Part shown: positions 1-9,641 of the stretch, in pieces | How positions within the stretch are numbered: the first letter of the stretch is position 1 | Layout: every line of letters begins with the position of its first letter | Source: Curvibacter sp. AEP1-3 | GTDB lineage: Bacteria; Pseudomonadota; Gammaproteobacteria; Burkholderiales; Burkholderiaceae_C | Direction: 5' to 3' | DNA length: 64,000 bases | NCBI RefSeq assembly: GCF_002163715.1 | Contig: NZ_CP015698.1 | Coordinates: 248,001-312,000, forward strand | Notes under the pieces: generated by a model | What the model was told of the DNA's origin: nothing | Databases searched by the model: none | What the model saw: only the letters and a program-made list of their open reading frames with translations | Made by a program: the position numbers and the translations under genes

Positions 1-558
1 TCAGGCGTAGTTCCAATGATGGACCGCTTGGGGGAGGATTGTCCCGTAGCCCTCGCTGTATCTTTGCATGCACCTGAAGACTCGCTGAGGGATAACCTGG
101 TTCCTTTGAATCGAAAGTACCCGCTCAAGGAATTGATGGAGGCTTGTCGCCGGTATCTGGCCCATGCGCCTCGCGACTTCATTACCTTTGAATACTGCAT
201 GCTGGATGGGGTCAATGACCACCCAGAGCATGCCAAGTTATTGTTGCAACTGGTGAAAGAATCTGGCGTTCCTTGCAAGTTCAACTTGATCCCATTCAAT
301 CCCTTTCCTGCCTCTGGATTGCTGCGTTCCTCTAACAACGCCGTTCAGGCCTTTGCACGCATCTTGGTAGATGGTGGCTTGGTGACTACTATCCGAAAGA
401 CCCGCGGAGACGATATTGATGCCGCTTGCGGTCAACTTGCTGGGGATGTCAAAGACCGTACGAACGTAGGGACTCGTATTTTCAAGCAACGCACGGTTAT
501 GCTCCAGCAGGTCCGCGATTTCGAAACGCGCGGTAATGATGGGATGCGAAATGACTGA
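1..558 (+). CDS. rlmN: RlmN, dual-specificity rRNA/tRNA C2-methyltransferase (3' part)
   Basis: This is the last ~185 residues of the radical SAM enzyme that methylates C2 of A2503 in 23S rRNA and A37 in some tRNAs. The 5' end, including the CxxxCxxC iron-sulfur motif, lies before the window, and the frame is open from base 1. Visible family blocks are [40 protein letters not shown] and [14 protein letters not shown]. The cysteine in DAACGQL corresponds to the catalytic cysteine that carries the methyl group in E. coli RlmN. The stop overlaps the likely start of pilW by 8 bases, so the two genes are probably co-translated. Identification is secure from these blocks. Confidence 0.97.
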   Translation, partial: SGVVPMMDRLGEDCPVALAVSLHAPEDSLRDNLVPLNRKYPLKELMEACRRYLAHAPRDFITFEYCMLDGVNDHPEHAKLLLQLVKESGVPCKFNLIPFNPFPASGLLRSSNNAVQAFARILVDGGLVTTIRKTRGDDIDAACGQLAGDVKDRTNVGTRIFKQRTVMLQQVRDFETRGNDGMRND

Positions 559-1390
559 TGGATTTTCCGCACTGACGCTAGCTCTGCGTCCGTTTGGCCG
601 TGCTGTTGTGTCGTCAATACTTTTTGCTTTGGCTATCGGCTTGTTGCAAGGTTGTGCAGGCGGCGCGCAAACGCCGGCATCCAGTAACGATTTACTAACA
701 GATTCAGATGAATCACCTGCCCGTAAGCGCGCCAAAATCCGCTTGGAGTTAGCCGCTGGCTATTACAACAATGGCCAAACTACGGTTGCTTTGGACGAAT
801 TGAAGCAGTCAATTGGCGCGGACCCGGGGCTTTTTGAGGCGCACAATCTGCGCGGCTTGATATACATGCGCTTGAATGATTTCCCCTTGGCAGAGGAAAG
901 TTTCAAACGCGCATTGCAACTCAATCCTCAGGCTGCCAGCGTGCAACACAATTACGGTTGGCTTCTTTGCCAACAAGGCCGTGCCCAAGACTCCTACACG
1001 CAGTTCATGGGGGCCATTGCAAATCCGAACTACAACGAGCGTTCCAAGTCTTGGATGGCAATGGGTGTCTGCCAAGTGAAGGCAGGGGCTCGCAACGATG
1101 CGATTGCCAGTTTGACTCGAGCAAATGAATTGGATCCTTCAAACCCTGTAGCAGGTTACAACCTTGCACTTTTGTTGATGCAGCGTGGGGATTTGGCCAA
1201 GGCGCAGTTTCACGTTCGCAGGATCAACAATAGTGAATATGCAAATGCGGAGTCACTCTGGTTGGGTATCAAGATTGAGCAGATGTTGGGCAACAAGGAT
1301 GCGATGACGCAACTCGGTGCGCAACTCCGAAAACGGTTTGCGCAGTCCAAAGAAGCGGGTTCTTTTGATAGGGGAGCATTCGATGAATGA
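551..1390 (+). CDS. pilW: PilW/PilF-type type IV pilus biogenesis TPR lipoprotein
   Basis: A 279-residue outer-membrane lipoprotein of the PilF/PilW pilotin family, which helps assemble or stabilise the PilQ secretin. The N-terminus has a hydrophobic stretch ending in the lipobox LLQGC, so the mature protein would begin at that cysteine. Downstream are tetratricopeptide repeats, for example ...[20 protein letters not shown] and [26 protein letters not shown]. An earlier ATG at 536 is possible, but the ATG at 551 gives the cleaner signal peptide and an 8-base overlap with rlmN. It sits in the rlmN-pilW-rodZ-ispG order usual in betaproteobacteria. The family is clear; the pilotin role is inferred from the family. 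Confidence 0.88.
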
Positions 1391-2285
1391 GGTTGAGATG
1401 AGTGGCGCGCTCCCTGAGTTGCCAGAAACGACGCTCGCTGCAGCGCCTGTAACGGCAGGCCGCCTTTTGCGAAATGCCCGCGAGGCGGCAGGGCTGCATA
1501 TTGCTGCTCTGGCCGTGTCCATGAAGGTACCTGTCAAGAAGCTGGAGGCTTTAGAGGCGGATCGTGCAGACTTATTGCCGGATGCGGTGTTCGTCAGAGC
1601 ATTGGCGTCTAGTGTCTGCAGAGCTCTGAAAGTCGATTCAGCCCCCATCCTTGAGCTGCTCCCCCAGACCGTCAAGCCCAGTTTTGAGGCAGGGGATAAA
1701 GGCATCAACGCTCCATTCAAGGTTCCTGGTGAAGCGGCATCCGTCGGGTTTGTAGACGCACTCAAACGACCTGTTGTGATCGTGGTGTCACTATTGCTGT
1801 TTGCTGTATTGGGTATTGCTTTTGCGCCGGAAATGCACTTGCCTGAGTTCGCGTCAAAAGCCGATGTAACTCCAGTAAATATTGCGCCCCCTAAAGAGCC
1901 AGCCATTGAACCGGTGCCAGTTGCAGAGAAACTTGAAGAGAAATTGCCTCCGGTAGAGGTAGTTCCAGGACCATCTCCAGCGGAGCTGGCGAAGCAACCA
2001 GTGACTGAGGCGGCGTTACCTGCAAGCTCGGCCCCGGTGCAAAAGCCAACCGAGATGATTGTGATTCGCGCGAAAGGTACAACGTGGGTGGAGGTTGTTG
2101 ACTCCACTGGTGCTGTATTGGTTCGTAGAACTTTGCAGGCTGATGGCATCACTTCTGCCACTGGTGTATCTCCATTGGCCGTCGTAGTCGGCAAGGCAGA
2201 CATGGTGGATGTCGAAGTGAGGGGCAAACCCTTCAATATGTCGACTGTTTCCAGAGATAACGTTGCCAGATTTGAGGTGAAGTAG
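1383..2285 (+). CDS. RodZ-like cytoskeleton/cell-shape protein (HTH + DUF4115)
   Basis: A 300-residue bitopic protein of the RodZ family, which links MreB filaments to the inner membrane. Residues ~20-90 form a Cro-type helix-turn-helix ([19 protein letters not shown]...). One transmembrane segment follows ([18 protein letters not shown]), then a Pro/Glu-rich periplasmic linker and a C-terminal DUF4115 domain ([16 protein letters not shown]...). The start at 1383 overlaps the pilW stop and is preceded by a GGGGAG ribosome-binding site. The stop TAG overlaps the GTG of ispG. Several family members are annotated only as HTH-domain proteins, so the MreB role here is inference. Confidence 0.85.
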
Positions 2286-3553
2286 TGGAGCAGCAAATGC
2301 CTATCGCCTTGGCGCAACCCTTGGCGCGCACTAGTTTGCAGTCTGTCGTCAAGTGGGGCGGCCATGAAGTGACTGTCGGTGGCGATGCGCCGGTCCGTAT
2401 CCAGTCCATGACCAACACGGACACTGAAGATGCAATCGGTACCGCCATTCAGGTGAAGGAACTTGCCTTGGCAGGCTCCGAGTTGGTGCGTATTACGGTG
2501 AATACTCCTGAGGCTGCTGAGGCGGTCCCGCATATCCGGGAGCAGTTAGATCGTATGGGTATCTCAGTGCCCTTGATCGGCGACTTTCATTACAACGGTC
2601 ACCGGCTGTTGAGTGAATTTCCCGACTGTGCCAAAGCCCTGTCCAAGTACCGCATCAATCCGGGAAATGTGGGTAAGGGCGACAAGCGTGATCGTCAGTT
2701 TTCCCAGATGATTGAAGCCGCTATTCAATGGGATAAGCCGATTCGGATTGGCGTGAATTGGGGGAGCCTTGATCAAGAATTGCTCGCCAGTTTGATGGAT
2801 GCGAATAGCCGGAGAGTTAACCCTTGGGATGCCAAGCAGGTGATGTATGAGGCTTTAATCACCTCTGCCTTGGAATCTGCTCAACGCGCAGAGGAGATCG
2901 GGCTGGCGGGACATCAGATCACGCTTTCCTGCAAGGTGAGCGGCGTCACGGACCTGGTCGCGGTTTACCGCGAACTGGCCAAGCGTTCAAAATACTCACT
3001 GCACCTTGGGTTGACTGAGGCTGGAATGGGCACCAAAGGTACGGTAGCCTCTGCAACTGCTCTTGGAATTCTGTTGCAAGAGGGTATTGGCGACACTATT
3101 CGAGTGTCTTTGACACCTGCACCTGGTGAGGCCAGAACGCAAGAGGTAGTGGTCGCATCCGAAATCATTCAGTCACTAGGTCTTCGCAAGTTCGTTCCAA
3201 GCGTTACTGCTTGCCCGGGGTGTGGAAGAACCACCAGTACCACTTTCCAGGAACTGACCAAGCAAATTGACGACTTCTTGCGGGACCAGATGCCTGTATG
3301 GCGTACCCAGTACCCCGGCGTCGAGAACATGAAGGTCGCGGTCATGGGCTGCATCGTCAATGGCCCGGGTGAAAGCAAGCATGCCGATATCGGTATCAGT
3401 CTTCCCGGTACCGGTGAGGCTCCGGCAGCGCCCGTTTTTATCGACGGCGAGAAACGCATGACTTTGCGCGGCGAGTCTATCGCGGCTGATTTCCAGAACG
3501 TAGTGGAAAACTACATCCGGGAGCGTTTCACGCCCCGCACCCCCAGCATTTGA
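2285..3553 (+). CDS. ispG: IspG, 4-hydroxy-3-methylbut-2-enyl diphosphate synthase
   Basis: This enzyme converts methylerythritol cyclodiphosphate to HMBPP in the penultimate step of the MEP isoprenoid pathway, using a [4Fe-4S] cluster. The 422-residue length fits the longer proteobacterial form. The likely cluster ligands are visible: Cys310 and Cys313 in [10 protein letters not shown], and Cys356 in [11 protein letters not shown]. The N-terminal TIM-barrel blocks VQSMTNTDT and GDFHYNGH are present. The GTG at 2285, with GAGGTG 5 bases upstream, overlaps the rodZ stop. An ATG at 2297 also has a usable GGAG, so the start is uncertain by four codons. hisS follows 6 bases downstream. Confidence 0.97.
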   Translation: MEQQMPIALAQPLARTSLQSVVKWGGHEVTVGGDAPVRIQSMTNTDTEDAIGTAIQVKELALAGSELVRITVNTPEAAEAVPHIREQLDRMGISVPLIGDFHYNGHRLLSEFPDCAKALSKYRINPGNVGKGDKRDRQFSQMIEAAIQWDKPIRIGVNWGSLDQELLASLMDANSRRVNPWDAKQVMYEALITSALESAQRAEEIGLAGHQITLSCKVSGVTDLVAVYRELAKRSKYSLHLGLTEAGMGTKGTVASATALGILLQEGIGDTIRVSLTPAPGEARTQEVVVASEIIQSLGLRKFVPSVTACPGCGRTTSTTFQELTKQIDDFLRDQMPVWRTQYPGVENMKVAVMGCIVNGPGESKHADIGISLPGTGEAPAAPVFIDGEKRMTLRGESIAADFQNVVENYIRERFTPRTPSI

Positions 3554-3559
3554 GAGCTT

Positions 3560-4873
3560 ATGTCCGAGAAGAATAGTCCGCGTAAGGCGGACAAGATTGT
3601 TGCCGTCAAAGGCATGAACGACATCATGCCGCCGGAATCTGCGGCATGGGAAGCATTGGAAGCCCGGGTACGGGAATTAATGCGGCGCTTTGCCTTTGAG
3701 AATGTACGTACGCCCATCGTTGAGCCTACCTCCCTATTTGTGAGGGGCTTGGGTGAAGTGACAGATATCGTCGAAAAGGAGATGTATTCCTTTGAAGACC
3801 GTTTGAATGGCGAGGCGCTGACTTTGCGGCCGGAGAATACAGCGGGAGTTGTGCGCGCAGCTGTGGAGCATTCGATGCTTTACAACGGTCCTAAGCGTCT
3901 CTATTACATGGGGCCCATGTTCCGGCATGAGCGACCACAGCGCGGGCGGTACCGCCAGTTTCACCAAATCGGGGCAGAGGCGCTCGGTTTCGGTGGCGCT
4001 GAAATCGATGCCGAAGTGATTCTGATGGCCCACATGCTTTGGAAAGAGTTGGGTTTGACGGATATTGAATTACAGATAAACAGTCTGGGGCAGCCAGACG
4101 AACGCAATTTGCACAGAGCCGCTTTGATCCAGCATTTTGAACTCCATCTGGATCTGCTGGATGAAGAAGCCAAGCGCCGCTTGCACCTGAATCCACTCCG
4201 CCTTCTGGACTCCAAAAATCCCGGGATGCAAGGTGTGATCGAGTCTGCACCCAAGCTGATCGATTTCTTGGGTGATGCCTCCAAAGAGCATCTGGAAACG
4301 GTGAAAAAAATACTGGATGCTCACCGAGTGAGCTACACGGTGAACCCTCGCTTGGTTCGGGGGATGGACTATTACAACTTGACGGTGTTTGAGTTCGTCA
4401 CCACGAAACTGGGGTCCCAAGGCACCGTTTGTGCGGGTGGCCGATACGATTACCTGATAGAGCAAATCGGAGGAAAACCAGCTCCCGCGGTGGGTTGGGC
4501 CATGGGCGTTGAGCGCGTTCTGGAGTTAATCAAAGAGTCCGGCGTGGCACTGATGCAGCCGGGTTTGGATGTTTTTGCAGTGATTACAGATGTTGCAAAT
4601 CTGCAAGTTGTGATGCCATCGCTGCAAGTCCTTCGGGAAGCTGGTCTTTCTGTCCAGATGCAAGCTAGCACCTCTGAAGGGATGCCGAGCATGAAGTCTC
4701 AATTCAAGCGTGCAGATGCTTCGGGCGCCCGATTCGCTTTCGTGTTTGGACCTGATGAACTCGCTTCCGGACAAGTCACTGTCAAATCATTGCGGGATTC
4801 GAATGTTCCGCAAGCCACTCTTCGGATAGATGAGATGGCATCATGGGCTGCTAGCCTTTATCCAACCGCTTAA
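3560..4873 (+). CDS. hisS: HisS, histidyl-tRNA synthetase
   Basis: A class II aminoacyl-tRNA synthetase of 437 residues that charges tRNA-His in the cytoplasm. Motif 2 is seen as [21 protein letters not shown]. The histidine-binding segments are [15 protein letters not shown] and [13 protein letters not shown], and the motif 3 region is [14 protein letters not shown]. The C-terminal ~90 residues form the anticodon-binding domain. It lies between ispG and yfgM with a 6-base gap before and a 12-base gap after, consistent with one operon. A separate HisS paralogue, HisZ, is encoded at 12173 and lacks the anticodon domain. Confidence 0.98.
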
Positions 4874-4885
4874 ACCAGGTTCAAC

Positions 4886-5533
4886 ATGGCAAATCATTTA
4901 GATCTCGAAGAACAAGAGCAACTCGATCAACTGAAACATTTTTGGAAGCAATATGGGAATGCAATTTCCTGGCTGTTGATCATCGTGTTCGGTGCCTTTG
5001 CCGCCTGGAATGGTTATCAGTGGTGGTCCAAGCGGCAGGCCGAGCAAGCTTCTGCCATGTATGAAGAAGTGGATCGTGTCATTGCTGGTGGCGATGTTGC
5101 TGCCGCGGACCGTGCCTATGGAGATATGCGCCAGCGATTTCCCTCAACCGTCTATACCCAGCAAGCAGGTCTCACCCTTGCCAAAGTGGCTTACCTATCG
5201 GAAAAACCAGACGTGGCTCAAACTGCGTTGACCACCGTTGCCGAGAGTAGCGTAGACCCAGGATTGGCGGCATTGGCGAGAATACGACTAGCGGGTTTGT
5301 TGATTGAAGCCAAGAGTTTTGACGGGGCAGCAAAGACATTGGGTGCCAAGTTCCCCCTCGAGTTTATGGGCCTCGTTGCTGACAAAAAGGCCGACCTGCT
5401 GATGGCACAGGGTAAGACGGAAGAAGCGGTGGCTCTGTACAAGGAAGCAATCAAGCAATTGTCCGAGCGTGATCAATATCGCCGGCTGGTGGAAGTCAAA
5501 CTGGCTGCGCTGGGTGTCAGCGAATCGAAGTGA
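4886..5533 (+). CDS. YfgM-family inner-membrane TPR protein
   Basis: A 215-residue protein like E. coli YfgM, an ancillary component at the SecYEG translocon that passes substrates to periplasmic chaperones. An acidic, Gln-rich cytoplasmic start (LDLEEQEQLDQLKHFWKQYG) precedes one transmembrane segment (ISWLLIIVFGAFAAWNGYQWW). A periplasmic part with tetratricopeptide-like helices follows. It is placed between hisS and bamB, as in E. coli. The stop overlaps the bamB GTG by 4 bases (GTGA), which suggests translational coupling. The family is clear; the translocon role is inferred from E. coli. Confidence 0.9.
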   Translation: MANHLDLEEQEQLDQLKHFWKQYGNAISWLLIIVFGAFAAWNGYQWWSKRQAEQASAMYEEVDRVIAGGDVAAADRAYGDMRQRFPSTVYTQQAGLTLAKVAYLSEKPDVAQTALTTVAESSVDPGLAALARIRLAGLLIEAKSFDGAAKTLGAKFPLEFMGLVADKKADLLMAQGKTEEAVALYKEAIKQLSERDQYRRLVEVKLAALGVSESK

Positions 5534-6666
5534 GTCGAAATCTGCACATGCGACGGACCGCTGATTTTCTGATGGTAGGGGTAATGGCCTTTGTGTTGGC
5601 TGGGTGCGCCGGTCCATCCAAACCAAAGCCCGCTGAACTCGCTCCCGCAGCCTCACTCTTGGCAGTGAAGAAGGTCTGGTCTGCATCGATTGGGGAAGTC
5701 GGTTTCCCCCTTGAGGTGAAGCTGGTTGGCTCCGACATATATGTGGCATCCAGTTCGGGATCAATTTCGAGCTTGGATTCAGATACCGGGGTCGTCCAAT
5801 GGACGTCAGAGATAGGTAAGAAAATTTCGGCCGGTGTCGGTGCAGACGGCGAAAAGACTGCAGTCGTTACGACCGACGGGGAGTTGGTTGTATTGCAGAA
5901 AGGGAAGCGGATCTGGCAACAAAAGTTGACTTCCGTCGCCGTAACGCCACCTTTGGTTGCCGGTGGACGCGTCTTTGTGATCACTCCCGACCGGACCCTT
6001 ATTGCTTTTGACAGCGAAACGGGCAAGCGCCTGTGGCAACAACAAAGGGGGAGCGATAGCCTGGTGTTGGATCGGGCTGCTGTGCTTTTCCCTGTGGGTG
6101 ATACCCTGGTGGCAGGAATCGGTGGGAGGTTAGTGGGTTTGAATCCATTGACAGGTACTCAGCGTTGGGAAATTCCAGTGTCCGTCAGTCGTGGAGCCAA
6201 CGAGGTCGATCGCCTGGTGGACCTTATGCCAGGAGTCAGTCGCTTGGGATCTGATGTGTGCCTTCGCGCCTACCAGAATGCAGTTGCGTGTGTGAGTCTG
6301 GCGAATCAAAAGGTCATTTGGTCCAGAGCTGCAAACGGATTCACTGGTGTTTCTGGCGATGACAAGTTGGTGTTTGGCACAGAGGCCGATGGCAGGCTCG
6401 TAGCATGGCGCCGCGCTGATGGTGAGGTGGCATGGCAATTGGCGACCTTGAAGTGGCGTGATTTGGGAACACCGTTGCTCCTGGGAGAAACTCTGGCGGT
6501 ACCCGATAGTGCCGGACTTGTGCACCTACTGTCGAAAACAGACGGTTCCTCTTTAGGGCGTTTGGTGCTTGATGGTTCACCACTGGGGGCGTCGCCTGTC
6601 CTTGCTGGAAAAACGTTGGTCGTTGTGACCCAAAAGGGAGGTATTTTTGCCTTCCGTCCAGAATAA
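5530..6666 (+). CDS. bamB: BamB, outer-membrane protein assembly lipoprotein
   Basis: A 378-residue lipoprotein of the BAM complex that inserts beta-barrel proteins into the outer membrane. The signal sequence ends in a VLAGC lipobox. The rest is a series of beta-propeller blades with PQQ-like repeats, for example IAFDSETGKRLWQQQRG and GLNPLTGTQRWEIPV, ending in KGGIFAFRPE. The GTG at 5530 overlaps the yfgM stop. An ATG at 5548 would give a more compact signal peptide (MRRTADFLMVG...), so the start is not certain. der follows after 12 bases, which is the conserved bamB-der order. Confidence 0.95.
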   Translation: MSRNLHMRRTADFLMVGVMAFVLAGCAGPSKPKPAELAPAASLLAVKKVWSASIGEVGFPLEVKLVGSDIYVASSSGSISSLDSDTGVVQWTSEIGKKISAGVGADGEKTAVVTTDGELVVLQKGKRIWQQKLTSVAVTPPLVAGGRVFVITPDRTLIAFDSETGKRLWQQQRGSDSLVLDRAAVLFPVGDTLVAGIGGRLVGLNPLTGTQRWEIPVSVSRGANEVDRLVDLMPGVSRLGSDVCLRAYQNAVACVSLANQKVIWSRAANGFTGVSGDDKLVFGTEADGRLVAWRRADGEVAWQLATLKWRDLGTPLLLGETLAVPDSAGLVHLLSKTDGSSLGRLVLDGSPLGASPVLAGKTLVVVTQKGGIFAFRPE

Positions 6667-6678
6667 GAGAGGTCCCGA

Positions 6679-8016
6679 ATGAAGCCAGTTATAGCCCTTG
6701 TGGGGCGCCCGAATGTCGGGAAGTCGACCTTGTTTAATCGCTTGACGAAAACCCGCGATGCGATCGTTGCCGACTATGCCGGATTGACACGTGACCGCCA
6801 TTACGGCAATGGCAAACACGGCAAGCAGGAATTCATCGTCATCGATACCGGTGGTTTTGAACCCGATGCCGGGAGCGGCATCTTCAAAGAGATGGCGAAG
6901 CAAACCCGGCAGGCGGTTGCCGAGGCTGATGTGGTTGTATTTGTGGTAGATGCTCGGGCGGGGTTATCCGCGCAGGATCATGACATCGGCAACTATCTGA
7001 GAAAGCTTGGTAAGCCGTGCCTTGTCGTGGCCAACAAGGCGGAAGGCATGAAAGCCGGCTCCCAACTTGCTGAGTTCTTTGAGTTAGGCTTGGGTGAGGT
7101 CTTCCCGGTATCTGCTGCACATGGTCAGGGTATGCGCTCTTTGATCGAGATGGCACTGGACGCATTGCATCTTGAAGAGCCTGAGGACGACCCTGAGCCT
7201 TCTGGTCCCTCCGTGATTAAGCTTGCAGTCGCCGGCAGACCAAACGTAGGCAAATCGACTCTGATTAACACATGGTTGGGTGAAGAGCGTTTGGTGGCAT
7301 TTGATATGCCCGGTACCACGCGGGATGCCATTTCTGTCCCCTTTGAGCGGGAAGGTCAGAAGTTTGAATTGGTAGACACCGCAGGATTGCGCAAAAAAGG
7401 CAAGGTGTTTGAGGCCATTGAGAAATTCTCGGTCGTCAAGACGTTGCAGGCCATTGAGTCTGCCAGCGTGGTCCTGTTGTTGATCGACGCTGAACAAGGG
7501 GTAACTGACCAGGACGCCCACATAGCGGGCTACATTCTGGAATCCGGTCGTGCTGTGGTTGTGGCGGTTAACAAATGGGATGCGATCGACGAATACCAGC
7601 GCGAGTTGGTGAAACGATCTTTAGAGACCCGTCTGGGCTTCTTGAAGTTCGCTGCATTGCATCTCATTTCGGCTAAAAAACGCCAGGGCCTAGGCCCGCT
7701 CTGGGGAGCAATTGCTCAAGCGCACAAAGCAGCCAATTGCAAGATGCCGACACCAGTATTGACCCGCCTGCTATTAGAGGCGGTGCAATTCCAGACACCG
7801 AAGAAGACCGGTGCATACCGGCCCAAATTGCGTTACGCCCACCAAGGGGGGATGAATCCGCCCATTATTGTGATTCACGGCAATTCCCTTGAGCACGTTA
7901 CCGAAGCCTACAAGCGGTTTTTGGAGGGTCGCTTCCGCAAGGAGTTCAATTTGATTGGAACTCCCTTACGGATTGAAATGAAGTCATCTCAGAATCCATT
8001 TGCTGATAAAGATTAA
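6679..8016 (+). CDS. der: Der (EngA), double-GTPase ribosome assembly factor
   Basis: A 445-residue essential GTPase needed for 50S subunit maturation. Two tandem Era-like GTPase domains are visible. Each has a P-loop GRPNVGKS (residues ~9-16 and 186-193), a DTGG or DTAG switch II motif, and NKAE or NKWD guanine-specificity motifs. The C-terminal KH-like domain runs from about residue 350 ([14 protein letters not shown]). AGAGAGG-type bases just before the ATG act as the ribosome-binding site. It ends the tight bamB-der pair; a 116-base gap then precedes hfq. Confidence 0.98.
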
Positions 8017-8132
8017 GTAAAGCAGCAAGTTATCTGACAGGTCCCTGTGCGTAAACGCCTCGTCAGCAAGAGGGGCTCGAAGCATGTGTGGTATCGTCAA
8101 ACCCTTATCATTTTTTGAACACGGAGAATATC

Positions 8133-8378
8133 GTGAGCAACAAAGGCCAACTCCTCCAAGATCCTTTCCTGAACGCTTTGCGTCGCGAACATGTGCCTGT
8201 TTCCATTTATTTGGTGAACGGTATCAAGTTACAGGGACAGATCGAATCTTTTGACCAGTACGTGGTCTTGCTCCGCAATACAGTGACACAAATGGTTTAC
8301 AAGCATGCCATTTCAACTATTGTTCCCGGACGCGCAGTGAACCTGGCAGCCGCTGGCGACGAAACAGCATCTGCTTGA
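8133..8378 (+). CDS. hfq: Hfq RNA chaperone
   Basis: An 81-residue Sm-like protein that forms hexamers and pairs small RNAs with mRNAs. The Sm1 block [23 protein letters not shown] and Sm2 block [10 protein letters not shown] are intact. The C-terminal tail is short, as is usual in betaproteobacteria. The GTG at 8133 is chosen because ACGGAG lies 4-8 bases upstream and the product starts with the family N-terminus (V/M)[11 protein letters not shown]. An upstream in-frame ATG would add 15 residues not found in the family. It is followed by hflX, the common hfq-hflX-hflK-hflC order. Confidence 0.97.
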   Translation: MSNKGQLLQDPFLNALRREHVPVSIYLVNGIKLQGQIESFDQYVVLLRNTVTQMVYKHAISTIVPGRAVNLAAAGDETASA

Positions 8379-8392
8379 TGCTTCAAAAGAGG

Positions 8393-8407
8393 GGATCCTT
8401 TGGATCC
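8393..8407 (+). other. Small hairpin between hfq and hflX
   Basis: GGATCC, a TTT loop and a second GGATCC can fold into a 6-bp stem, extended by one wobble and one G-C pair. No T-run follows, so it is unlikely to be a full terminator. It could stabilise the hfq transcript 3' end or partly limit read-through into hflX. Confidence 0.4.
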
Positions 8408-8430
8408 TCCTGCAGTGAATTTTTCTCCCA

Positions 8431-9603
8431 TTGAATAATCCCCAAGAAAGCAAATTGGCGCCGACCATATTGGTTGGTGTCGATCTGGGTGGTCCGAATT
8501 TCGATTCCGAGCTGGAAGAGCTCGGACTTCTGGCTCAAACAGCTGGTTTGCAACCTGTGGGGCGTGTTGTGTGCAAACGCCGCGCTCCAGACGCAGCGAT
8601 GTTTGTAGGTTCCGGGAAAGCAGAGGAAATCCGACAGCTGGCACTGCAGACCGGTGCCACCGAAATTTTGTTTGACCAGGCGCTCAGCCCCGGTCAACAA
8701 CGAAATCTGGAGCGGCACATGCAGCTTCCGGTCAATGACCGGACTTTCTTGATTCTTGAGATCTTCGCGCAAAGGGCGAGGAGCCATGAAGGCAAGATGC
8801 AGGTTGAGTTGGCTCGACTTCAGTACCTCAGTACCCGCTTGGTGCGCCGCTGGTCTCATTTGGAGCGTCAGCGAGGGGGTATCGGAACACGCGGAGGTCC
8901 CGGTGAAACCCAGATTGAACTGGACCGCCGGATGATCAGCGAGAACATCAAGCGAACCAAAGAGCGTTTGAGCAAAGTCAAGCGACAGCGACAGACGCAA
9001 CGCCGTCAACGCGAGCGCCGTGATGCTTTCAACATTTCGTTGATCGGCTATACCAACGCAGGCAAATCCACGCTGTTCAATGCGTTGGTAAAGGCACGCG
9101 CCTACGCTGCCGATCAGCTGTTCGCAACCTTGGACACTACCACGCGACAACTGTACCTCGGTGAGGCCAACCGATCGGTATCTTTATCTGACACCGTGGG
9201 ATTCATTCGCGATTTGCCCCATGGTTTGGTGGATGCTTTTCAGGCAACTTTGCAGGAGGCTATTGATGCCGACTTGCTTCTTCACGTCGTAGACGCTGCC
9301 AATGTGGACTTTCCGGAGCAAATCGCCCAGGTCCAGGCAGTACTCAAAGAGATTGGTGCCGACGACATTCCTCAATTGTTGGTCTTCAACAAGGTTGACG
9401 CTATTTCCGCAGATGCACAACCCTTGCGTTTGGAAGATACCTATGAAATCGAGGGGCTACAGACTCCACGTATATTCGTCAGTGCGCGCAACTTGACCGG
9501 AATGCCTTTGCTGCGCCAAAAATTGGCCGAAATTGCGAAATCTGCGACAGATTTGAATGACTTGCCGTCAATTCACCCTGAGCCCTCTGGGGACGGTGTG
9601 TGA
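8431..9603 (+). CDS. hflX: HflX, ribosome-associated GTPase
   Basis: A 390-residue GTPase that binds and can split stalled 70S ribosomes under stress. The N-terminal domain has FVGSGKAEEI and FDQALSPGQQRNLE, then GGPGETQIELDRR and a basic helical linker rich in Arg and Gln. The G domain carries the P-loop GYTNAGKST, DTVGFIRDLP and NKVD. The start is a TTG at 8431; no in-frame ATG lies near. This makes weak initiation likely. The stop overlaps a GTG that could begin hflK. It sits directly after hfq and before hflKC, matching the gene order in E. coli. Confidence 0.95.
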   Translation: MNNPQESKLAPTILVGVDLGGPNFDSELEELGLLAQTAGLQPVGRVVCKRRAPDAAMFVGSGKAEEIRQLALQTGATEILFDQALSPGQQRNLERHMQLPVNDRTFLILEIFAQRARSHEGKMQVELARLQYLSTRLVRRWSHLERQRGGIGTRGGPGETQIELDRRMISENIKRTKERLSKVKRQRQTQRRQRERRDAFNISLIGYTNAGKSTLFNALVKARAYAADQLFATLDTTTRQLYLGEANRSVSLSDTVGFIRDLPHGLVDAFQATLQEAIDADLLLHVVDAANVDFPEQIAQVQAVLKEIGADDIPQLLVFNKVDAISADAQPLRLEDTYEIEGLQTPRIFVSARNLTGMPLLRQKLAEIAKSATDLNDLPSIHPEPSGDGV

Positions 9604-9641
9604 ATTGGCACAATGCGCCCCATAGCACTAAAGAAGATTCC

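Noticed and set aside
1253..2533. Long open antisense frame over rodZ and the ispG start
   Set aside because: It overlaps two well-conserved genes on the + strand, has a low-complexity Ser/Thr-rich product and no ribosome-binding site; it is a by-product of codon usage.
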